Shown in pieces: positions 5,891-11,160 of a stretch of DNA of 11,160 nt. A model generated the notes under the pieces. The model had not been told where the DNA came from, did no database searches, and saw nothing but the letters and a program-made list of their open reading frames with translations. Position numbers and translations under genes: made by a program. Origin of the DNA: Lentisphaeria bacterium (lineage in GTDB: Bacteria; Verrucomicrobiota; Lentisphaeria; Victivallales; GWF2-50-93); contig JAGVIF010000214.1 of assembly GCA_020056205.1 (NCBI GenBank), positions 1-11,160 on the forward strand, written 5' to 3'. Each line of letters starts with the position of its first letter. Position 1 is the stretch's first letter.

Positions 5891-5972
5891 AACCTGTCTG
5901 CCTGCGCATTGCTTGACTGCGAGCGCTGTCACTCAGGTAGGTACACAGACAGATATTTTACTGAACTTGTAC
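5876..5972. mobile_element. 97-bp MITE-like element with GTACAAGTTCAGTAAAA ends
   Basis: Both ends carry GTACAAGTTCAGTAAAA (5876-5892; complement at 5956-5972) and the symmetry continues with CTGTCTG inside, after a 2-nt insertion. The interior is about 45 bp and has no ORF. It abuts the truncated start of the ORF6N gene on one side, and its other end supplies the last four codons and the TAA stop of the membrane protein gene at 5958. A degenerate single end occurs at 11000-11016. No clear target duplication is visible. The absence of a transposase suggests a non-autonomous element mobilised in trans, or a large REP. Confidence 0.75.
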
Positions 5973-6410
5973 GTTGCAACGACCATATCTTTCCGCTAAT
6001 AGGGCACAAGCTAACAAAATAACGACACCAGCAATTTCTCCAACGACAGAAATAGCTATCGTTGTTTCATTGATTCCAATCCATGACCCTCTGACAAATC
6101 TCAGGGTAAGCATCGTGCTTTGAAATAGTAATACAACGATAACCGTGCATACGTACGGTCGTCTCAGTCGAGTAAATGCTATAATATATCCAGCAAAAAC
6201 AACAGAGGGAATTCGACATCCAAAGTACGCTAAGTAGAAGCCCATTCCCTGCGTAGAAATAGCATCCCGGGTACTTTCATTGCCAATAATAGACCAGTTG
6301 CCAAAGTGTATAAGCAGAAAAACTCCCAGAGCGCCAAGAATCCACATTGAGACGACGGCAATAGCTATGCCTTGGATGGGACTAAAAATCTTTTTAGCAC
6401 TATTACTCAT
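5958..6410 (-). CDS. Four-helix membrane protein, unknown function
   Basis: A 150-aa protein with four membrane segments at about residues 12-34, 57-80, 86-104 and 116-139 and small polar loops. No motif I recognise. The last four residues (VQVQ) and the stop are encoded by the end of the MITE-like element at 5876-5972, so the original C-terminus may have been altered or lost by insertion. No good Shine-Dalgarno precedes the ATG; the upstream bases are AT-rich (TTTTGTTTA). It may be co-transcribed with nothing, since its neighbours are remnants. Whether it is still a working gene is uncertain. Confidence 0.6.
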   Translation of the reverse strand: MSNSAKKIFSPIQGIAIAVVSMWILGALGVFLLIHFGNWSIIGNESTRDAISTQGMGFYLAYFGCRIPSVVFAGYIIAFTRLRRPYVCTVIVVLLFQSTMLTLRFVRGSWIGINETTIAISVVGEIAGVVILLACALLAERYGRCNVQVQ

Positions 6411-6481
6411 TAAACAAAATAACGTCTGATATCAGCCGCCTACCGCTTTCTTTCCTATCCAGTTTAATGTCGGCATGATTA

Positions 6482-6764
6482 CTAATTCCCTGTTTTCTTC
6501 TCGCTCTCCAAGTGTTTTTCCCCTGCCATCTTCCTGCCTTTTTCCGTCAGCCGGTACTTCTGCAGACGGCTGTTGGGCTTGCCGGGGATGGTATATTCCA
6601 AAAGACCGGCATCCCGCATGCAGGCAGGGCTTTACGGAGATTGCCGCTCAATTGATATTACTTCTGTGCAAGATAACGAGGAACCCGCTTTTTATTGGCT
6701 GGAATTCGACTTTCATCCCAGCTTTACGGCAGGCATCGTAAATGCGACGGGGTAAATGCCTGTC
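6482..6764 (-). pseudogene. C-terminal remnant of an AlbA_2-type ATP-binding regulator
   Basis: Minus strand, first frame: RRIYDACRKAGMKVEFQPIK then SGFLVILHR before a stop (about 6653-6764). A second frame further on: RDAGLLEYTIPGKPNSRLQK then YRLTEKGRKMAGEKHLESEK, ending at TAG 6482-6484. These match the C-terminal region of putative transcriptional regulators with an N-terminal AlbA_2 (Schlafen-type) domain, in which a GHKL-like part ending 'IYDACRKAG...F...GGFMV' is followed by a winged helix ending 'PDKPxSRLQKYRLTxKG'. The middle is deleted, a frameshift lies near 6620, and the N-terminal 300 or so residues are absent. Such genes commonly accompany restriction-modification loci. Confidence 0.8.
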
Positions 6765-6906
6765 GCCTTAGAGATTCCTTCACCGTTCTTCTCTTCTCTG
6801 TTATTGGATAATGTATTTTTGTGATACAAAAGTTACGTCTGGAGTTACTTCCGCACCCTAAAAGTACAGCTTGAATAACTGCCACTTGAGCCCATAATTT
6901 CGGACA

Positions 6907-7785
6907 TTATTTAACACCTTCCATCGCCTTATTGATCCGTTCAAGCGCCTTATCCAGATCGAAATTCTCGCGTTCAACTGGGGATAAAACATCAAATAGT
7001 TCGGCTTCGATACGAGAACGCATATCGTCAATCTCAGTGCTTTTACGCCCCATATTGACACGATATTTTGCTAAATCCAAATCCCCGCCATCCTCCTCTA
7101 TTTTCTTCTTAAAAAGGCTGATAACCTCTTTATCCGCAAGGTTAAATTTGTTGCGGAACAGAAAATATAGATCGTAAAAATCACGAGGAGCAATAATTTC
7201 TCTGAGAGCCGCGGCGCGGAGTTTCTCACTCACGATTTCATTGAGCGACAGACAAGCAACCTTGCCCCCATCAAAAAGAGGCTCTCCGGTAAACGGATGC
7301 GTATACGTATGATGAACCTGCTGTTTTTCTATCTTGTCAATGGGATTAAATCTTAAGCCGATTTCGAACTTAATTTGTCCTTCGATCGGACGCAGGGCAG
7401 ATTGATACGAAAAATAATACACATATTGCTTCGATTCGTTTCTCCCGGGATTCCCGGCATCAAGAATTTTCATATCAAATTGTTGCGCAAACTTTGCTAT
7501 TTTATCCTTCACGGGTTGTATACACTTTCTTCGCTCTCCTCGAGTCGCCTCGTATTGCGGTAGCTTCATGCTAAAATCAAGATCCTCGCTCAAACGATAA
7601 TATGCGTAATGAATCTTATTCAGACAGGTACCGCCCTTAAAAACAAGATCTTCGGCAAGCTCATGCGTTTGGGAAAGGATCAGGGTTAAATAGTAATCTT
7701 TCTCTAAAAGAGGAAGCAGAAATCCTTTTTTCTTTGCCGCCCGTTCCAAGGTCTTTACAAATTCATCTCTATTTTTGTGAATCAT
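6907..7785 (-). CDS. abiEii: AbiEii-family nucleotidyltransferase toxin
   Basis: A 292-aa protein with the AbiEii/AbiGii signature. FKGGTCLNK (about 49-57) and RLSEDLDFSM (about 64-73, Asp68 and Asp70) form the nucleotide-binding and metal-binding core; QIKFEIGL (about 137-144) probably holds the third carboxylate region; LNEIVSEKLRAAALREIIAP then RDFYDLYFLF (about 181-210) carries the conserved Lys188 and RDxxDL motif. Studied AbiEii-type toxins are nucleotidyltransferases that block growth, for example by adding nucleotides to tRNA acceptor ends; the substrate here is unknown. All motifs are intact, so it should be active. It overlaps the antitoxin gene by 17 nt, as is usual in these pairs. 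GGAGAG lies about ten bases before the ATG. Confidence 0.93.
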   Translation of the reverse strand: MIHKNRDEFVKTLERAAKKKGFLLPLLEKDYYLTLILSQTHELAEDLVFKGGTCLNKIHYAYYRLSEDLDFSMKLPQYEATRGERRKCIQPVKDKIAKFAQQFDMKILDAGNPGRNESKQYVYYFSYQSALRPIEGQIKFEIGLRFNPIDKIEKQQVHHTYTHPFTGEPLFDGGKVACLSLNEIVSEKLRAAALREIIAPRDFYDLYFLFRNKFNLADKEVISLFKKKIEEDGGDLDLAKYRVNMGRKSTEIDDMRSRIEAELFDVLSPVERENFDLDKALERINKAMEGVK

Positions 7786-8569
7786 TGATAATAACTCTCC
7801 ATTTCTTATTGAGTGTGCCTTTGCGCGATCCAGTAAAGGTGCTGACAGCGGTTTTCTTAACGCTGTTGATAAGGGGCTTTAACGCAGCGTCCGTAAGGTT
7901 CGATCCATCAAGAACCAACCCGATACGCTTCCTTGTTTTTATAATTGGAAATCGTGCGGCGTATTCCACCAATTTATTAATGTCACATTTCTTTTCCATG
8001 ACAAACTGTCTTAATACCGCTTCGGCGCTTTTGATGCCGCCAACGGGCTTATTAAAATAGATGAGGTCAATCAAAGTACGCTCTTTTGAGCTTATAATGA
8101 CATCGGCATCTTTGGCCTTGATAACCTCTAATCCGTAGAAACGATTCTCCGGAATCCTTATAAATTTATACGAAATGCCACAAATTATTTTCTCCTTCCG
8201 GATAGCGGTATTAAGAACGTAAACAGTCTGAAAAAGTTGTTCAGTAAATCCGTAGTAATTAAACAACGTTGAATAGCCAACGTAATAATTCTTTTTAGGG
8301 AAAAAGAGCGGCGGGATAAGAAGCTCATCAATACCAGTCCCATCCGGACCTGCCTCGAGCGGTGAGAACGCATATGTGCCGCGTTTAATGGGAGTAAGTA
8401 TTTTCTTTTTCTTGAGACGAAAAACAAGCTGTTTCCTATCAACAGGAGAAAGATTAAACAGACGATCGAGGTATTCAACTGTAACAATCGTCTTCTTCTC
8501 GTATGTCAGACGAGCAACAATATTAGTCTCAATTGGCCCCAAAGTTTTTGATGTATTATTAGATGTCAT
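7769..8569 (-). CDS. abiEi: AbiEi-family antitoxin / transcriptional autoregulator
   Basis: A 266-aa protein with an N-terminal winged helix-turn-helix (about residues 12-68, with VEYLDRLFNLSPVDRKQLVF and KRGTYAFSP) and a C-terminal antitoxin domain, including YYVGYSTLFNYYGFTEQ (about 95-111) and SSKERTLIDLIYF (about 155-168), as in the AbiEi_4 group. In type IV systems the antitoxin does not bind the toxin stably; the winged helix represses the operon by binding inverted repeats at its promoter. A fitting promoter and imperfect inverted repeat lie directly upstream. The start ATG has only a weak ribosome site. The gene is immediately upstream of, and overlaps, the toxin gene. Confidence 0.92.
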   Translation of the reverse strand: MTSNNTSKTLGPIETNIVARLTYEKKTIVTVEYLDRLFNLSPVDRKQLVFRLKKKKILTPIKRGTYAFSPLEAGPDGTGIDELLIPPLFFPKKNYYVGYSTLFNYYGFTEQLFQTVYVLNTAIRKEKIICGISYKFIRIPENRFYGLEVIKAKDADVIISSKERTLIDLIYFNKPVGGIKSAEAVLRQFVMEKKCDINKLVEYAARFPIIKTRKRIGLVLDGSNLTDAALKPLINSVKKTAVSTFTGSRKGTLNKKWRVIINDSQK

Positions 8570-8587
8570 AGGTTATCTTCAACATAA

Positions 8588-8614
8588 CTTACATGCCCTT
8601 TTTATACATGTTAA
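8588..8614 (-). promoter_or_regulatory. Candidate AbiEi operator (imperfect inverted repeat)
   Basis: On the minus strand TTAACATG (8607-8614) and CATGTAAG (8588-8595) face each other across 11 nt, matching at 6 of 8 positions. A CATGTA direct repeat is also present. The position, overlapping the -10 edge and transcript start, is where AbiEi-type autorepression would act. Function is inferred. Confidence 0.4.
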
Positions 8615-8641
8615 GTCTATCACACATTTTCCCCGTGTCAA
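8614..8641 (-). promoter_or_regulatory. Sigma70-like promoter of the abiE operon
   Basis: On the minus strand a consensus TTGACA (8636-8641), a 16-nt spacer and TAGACT (8614-8619). Transcription would begin near 8607, about 38 nt before the antitoxin ATG. The promoter lies between the end of the asparagine-synthase-like gene and abiEi, so the toxin-antitoxin operon is independent. Confidence 0.6.
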
Positions 8642-8657
8642 TAAGAATATTTACAAT

Positions 8658-10502
8658 TCAACTTTGCGTCAGGAATGTCCCGATAGTTACTATAGTCTGG
8701 ACAAGGTCGCCGCTGATTCCGGGAACTTTTTCTCCGTTCAACCAGCGGGGAAATTCCTCCCTGATTTTTCCTATGTCGAGGAAACTAATTTGCTCCAGAG
8801 TATTTGAGTTTATAATTTCGAGAGCTGCATTTTTTAATGACGGATAATTTTGCAGGGCGAACTCGCGGGACGGCCACGTGCGCTCTGTCCATTCCTCCCA
8901 GTCTTTTTGTCCGAGAATTCTTCGTTTCAGCGCGCCTGCGATTTGATAGATAGTCTGTTCCATGCTCGATGCTGTGACGGGCAGGCCGGTGTTCGCGCTT
9001 GGGATTTTCGCAAGTTTAGGGTCAAGCATTTTCAGCGTCTCCTTCTCGATTCTCCCATTGAACCGCTGTTCCGCAGGAAGGGCGAGATATAAATCAAAAA
9101 TCTCATTGGTGAATGATGCGATTCTCGCTTCAGAGAATGTTTTTATGGACATTGCGTTCGGATAACTGTAATGCCTTGAAATGTGATGAAAAGTGAAATA
9201 CTCCCACAGATCATATTTGTTGTCCGTAAGTTCTTGTCCGCGCCGGTAAATCTCGTTTATGCTTTCGCGCTGAAATTCCTCCAGATTTTTTCGTTCATCG
9301 TTCTTGACAAATTTCCATATATCGGCGCCTTTTATCCGGTATGAAGCGTTGTTGATAAAATATGAGACAAGATCATCGGGAGGCTCGCTCATAAATCGCA
9401 GATAAAGATTTCTGCTCCCGAATTTCACGGTTTTTGCCGGGATATACATTCCTTGAAACATAAAATCGAAACCGTATCCGTTGAAGCAGGTGTCCGCGTG
9501 TTTTATTACTTCATCATTGTATCCGAGAAAAAGCGCGTGGTCGTAATTGAACATTCCTCCGCATACTTTTACGGCGGTCTCACGAATCACCCCGTAATGC
9601 TCCGGATGAAGCTGAAAATAGAGATGTTTCGCCCCTTTTGTCTCGGCGATTTTTCTTGCCGTGCGAACTTCGCGGTTATCGGATATCCCAACCGTAAAAC
9701 AGGTCGGGAGTTGTTCATCGAAAGCCGCAAGCACGGAACGCGAATCCATCCCGCCGCTGAGAAAATGGCCATAGCGTTTGCCGTCGCTGGTCTTGAGTTT
9801 TACGGACTGCCTTAGAAAATCCGCAAGCATAGCGGCATTGCACAAGAGAGGATTATTATTTTTCGTGTAGTTTCTTTGCCAATAACGCGCAATCTTGCTT
9901 TCCCCGTCCTTTACTTCGAGAATTTGCGCGTCCGGCAGGAAAAATACTCCCCGCGCAAGCGTTTTCGTCCCGAATATCCGCTGAAAAAATAAGAACTCAA
10001 AAAAAGCCTCTTGGTTTATCTCTAAAAGGCTCTTGATTTTCAAGAATTTCCACAGCGAAGAAAAATGAGGGCTTGCGCAGAAAAGCCTTTTTTCCTTGGA
10101 CTGAAAATAATGTAACGGGACAGCCGTGAATCTGTCGTTGATGATTTTCAGCGTCCCGTCGGTTTTTCCAAAATAAATCGCAAGAAACTCTCCATCAACA
10201 AGTTCGAGCGCTGTTTTTTCTGAAAAATCATCAAGAAACGCTTTCGCGGTTCTTTCAGCGTCAACTTTTATGTCGTCATAGATTGGAGAGCCAAGAATGA
10301 CAACGGCCGCGTTGTTATCTTCCTTAATTGTTGGCGCGGGGAATATCCCGGAAAATTCAATGCTCAAGGTTTTCCCATGAGCCGTGAATTCAACTTTTTT
10401 CACATCCGCCGGCCCAGTCGTTTTGCGAATTTCGCAAAAGCGGTCATCAGACAAGACCAGCAAAAAATGCGGAATAGAGAATTTATTTGCGAATTTGATC
10501 AT
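8658..10502 (-). CDS. Asparagine-synthase-like ATP-dependent amide ligase, no glutaminase cysteine
   Basis: A 614-aa protein with the two-domain layout of the AsnB family. The N-terminal half (about 1-200) keeps the Ntn-like fold (DGEFLAIYF and INDRFTAVPLHYF) but starts MIKFANKF, not Met-Cys-Gly, so it cannot use the usual N-terminal cysteine to release ammonia from glutamine. The C-terminal half has a PP-loop ATP pyrophosphatase motif, FLSGGMDSRS (SGGMDS at 249-254). The later block that is normally GEGSDELFxGY reads NGYGFDFMFQG (341-351), losing the acidic residues. It is therefore probably not a housekeeping asparagine synthetase; such divergent proteins occur in surface-polysaccharide and peptide-modification clusters. 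AGGA lies five bases before the ATG. No pathway partner is visible in the window. Confidence 0.85.
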   Translation of the reverse strand: MIKFANKFSIPHFLLVLSDDRFCEIRKTTGPADVKKVEFTAHGKTLSIEFSGIFPAPTIKEDNNAAVVILGSPIYDDIKVDAERTAKAFLDDFSEKTALELVDGEFLAIYFGKTDGTLKIINDRFTAVPLHYFQSKEKRLFCASPHFSSLWKFLKIKSLLEINQEAFFEFLFFQRIFGTKTLARGVFFLPDAQILEVKDGESKIARYWQRNYTKNNNPLLCNAAMLADFLRQSVKLKTSDGKRYGHFLSGGMDSRSVLAAFDEQLPTCFTVGISDNREVRTARKIAETKGAKHLYFQLHPEHYGVIRETAVKVCGGMFNYDHALFLGYNDEVIKHADTCFNGYGFDFMFQGMYIPAKTVKFGSRNLYLRFMSEPPDDLVSYFINNASYRIKGADIWKFVKNDERKNLEEFQRESINEIYRRGQELTDNKYDLWEYFTFHHISRHYSYPNAMSIKTFSEARIASFTNEIFDLYLALPAEQRFNGRIEKETLKMLDPKLAKIPSANTGLPVTASSMEQTIYQIAGALKRRILGQKDWEEWTERTWPSREFALQNYPSLKNAALEIINSNTLEQISFLDIGKIREEFPRWLNGEKVPGISGDLVQTIVTIGTFLTQS

Positions 10503-10689
10503 TAGTGTCCTTGTTTTACGGTTCTATGTTTTAAGCGTATGGGAAAGCAAAATTGGTGGTTCAGGAAGTCAGCGTCCTACTGCGAGTTTCGCAGATTTAT
10601 CAATAAGAAACTGCCAAGAAAGAGACACGCTAAAGCTGTGAACTCCAACGGCAGTTTCAAAGGAGGATTTCCGATTTCTAATTTCTTTC

Positions 10690-10730
10690 GCCGCAGAGAC
10701 GCGGAGACATAAGAGACACAAGGGACATAT
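10690..10730. repeat. GCCGCAGAGACGCGGAGAC dispersed-repeat remnant
   Basis: The sequence GCCGCAGAGACGCGGAGAC followed by 'ataagagacacaaggg' repeats GAGAC three times. Very similar stretches are scattered through many environmental genomes; here it appears once. Confidence 0.45.
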
Positions 10731-10800
10731 TATTTTTTGATTTGGTGATTTAGAGATCTTATGATTTTAAAAACTTTCGCGCTTCCGAACTCTTAGTATT

Positions 10801-10860
10801 TGGTGATTTTAAGATTTGGAGATTTTTCAATCCTTCAATCTCCCAATCATCCAATCACCA
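10801..10860. repeat. 60-bp imperfect inverted repeat with 24-bp arms
   Basis: The left arm begins TGGTGATTTTAAGATT (10801-10824) and the right arm ends ATCATCCAATCACCA (10837-10860); the arms match at 20 of 24 positions around a 12-nt loop. A further half-copy, TTTGGTGATTTAGAGA, lies at about 10742. This is an AT-rich, satellite-like intergenic repeat. Confidence 0.7.
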
Positions 10861-10923
10861 GATTCTACATTCTGGCTACTGTCTCCTGAATGTTGACACA
10901 CTGACACTTTTTACTTCCGGCTA

Positions 10924-10939
10924 TTCCGCCTTGGCGGAA
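10924..10939. repeat. TTCCGCC-TT-GGCGGAA hairpin
   Basis: A perfect 7-bp GC-rich inverted repeat. No gene ends beside it within the window, so it may be an isolated repeat, or a terminator for a gene beyond the edge. Confidence 0.45.
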
Positions 10940-10999
10940 AATATCATTCGTTCAAATAAGCTGTTATATAGTTTTTGTGGAGATGTCTTGAAAGCCAGG

Positions 11000-11016
11000 T
11001 TTTGCTGAACTTATAC
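11000..11016. repeat. Degenerate single end of the 5876-5972 MITE family
   Basis: TTTTGCTGAACTTATAC matches the element end TTTTACTGAACTTGTAC at 15 of 17 positions. No partner end is found nearby, so it is a solo or decayed copy. Confidence 0.5.
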
Positions 11017-11093
11017 ATGGAGAATCCGCCCTTTCAGGGAGGCATCCGCGGCGGCACAACTGCCCCGATGCCCTTTCGGGATCTGGAAGTAGC

Positions 11094-11110
11094 ATAAGCC
11101 TCCGGCTTGT
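11094..11110. repeat. Distant REP unit of the AAGCCTCCGGCTT family
   Basis: ATAAGCCTCCGGCTTGT shares its core with the four units at 1738-1885 and also the flanking 'gaagtagc' seen before the third unit. This shows the family is dispersed and not a local tandem array. Confidence 0.75.
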
Positions 11111-11160
11111 GATTTGATGGATTCAAAAATAAATAGAAGCCAAAAATTTTGAATTCCACA

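Larger units (their letters stand above)
10503..11160. other. Repeat-rich non-coding spacer upstream of the asparagine-synthase-like gene
   Basis: No convincing gene in 658 bp. Positions 10503-10689 show nothing I can name beyond the ribosome site at 10508-10511. The remainder holds several unrelated short repeats listed separately: a GAGAC-rich stretch, a 60-bp inverted repeat, a GC hairpin, a degenerate MITE end and a REP unit. A plus-strand AAAGGAGG near 10659 has no start codon after it. Confidence 0.7.

Noticed and set aside
5692..5916. Plus-strand 74-codon frame
   Set aside because: It is antisense to the ORF6N remnant, whose minus-strand translation matches the domain consensus.
6475..6755. 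Two plus-strand frames of 60-88 codons
   Set aside because: They are antisense to the decayed AlbA_2-type regulator remnant.
6817..6831. TTTTGT-GAT-ACAAAA hairpin downstream of the toxin gene
   Set aside because: AT-only weak stem without a U-run in the right place; not convincing as a terminator.
6858..7061. Minus-strand 67-codon frame overlapping the toxin gene end
   Set aside because: Alternative frame of abiEii with no start signal and no domain.
10658..10665. AAAGGAGG on the plus strand
   Set aside because: No start codon follows within usable distance and no open frame of note.
1..11160. tRNA, rRNA, integrase or attachment-site signals
   Set aside because: I saw no cloverleaf-like segment with a T-arm GGTTCRA motif in context, no ribosomal sequence, no tyrosine recombinase, and no long direct repeat bounding the island.

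Overview
The window reads as accessory DNA from an uncultivated bacterium. Every gene I can support lies on the minus strand, so transcription runs right to left. Start sites carry ordinary Shine-Dalgarno sequences and the standard bacterial code fits. Intergenic DNA is full of short palindromic repeats: REP-like 'aagcctccggctt' units, 'ccgatg/atcggg' hairpins, and about 100-bp inverted-repeat elements. I associate this style with PVC-group, Omnitrophota-like and similar candidate-phylum genomes, but no marker gene fixes the taxonomy.

Layout, right to left (direction of transcription): a repeat-rich spacer (11160-10503); an asparagine-synthase-like protein without the glutaminase cysteine (10502-8658); an AbiEi/AbiEii type IV toxin-antitoxin pair with its own promoter and a possible operator (8641-6907); a decayed C-terminus of an AlbA_2-type ATP-binding regulator (6764-6482); a small four-helix membrane protein whose stop codon lies in a MITE-like element (6410-5958); a deleted ORF6N gene followed by a short 'LGELWEKRSKGKCLFIMPKG' tail fragment (5890-5487); an intact two-gene cassette of a DUF6932-type nucleotidyltransferase and a coiled-coil partner (5382-3872); a second ORF6N remnant and a second copy of the tail fragment, now a 48-codon ORF (3787-3512); a DUF6880 helical-repeat protein (3507-2125); a second MITE-like palindrome and a REP cluster (2107-1738); a three-helix membrane protein (1639-1340); and a YafK/DpaA-type L,D-transpeptidase-fold protein (1108-230).

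The middle (about 3.5-8.6 kb) looks like a small defence/mobile island. Two unrelated nucleotidyltransferase modules, AbiE and the DUF6932 pair, sit among remnants of ORF6N, AlbA_2 and possibly restriction-subunit genes. The most interesting candidate system is the DUF6932 gene plus its 316-aa partner: own promoter, a 4-nt GTGA overlap, a perfect AGGAGG before the second gene, and eroded copies of the same ORF6N/tail pair on both sides. A 29-bp perfect palindrome inside one ORF6N remnant is the most striking non-coding signal.
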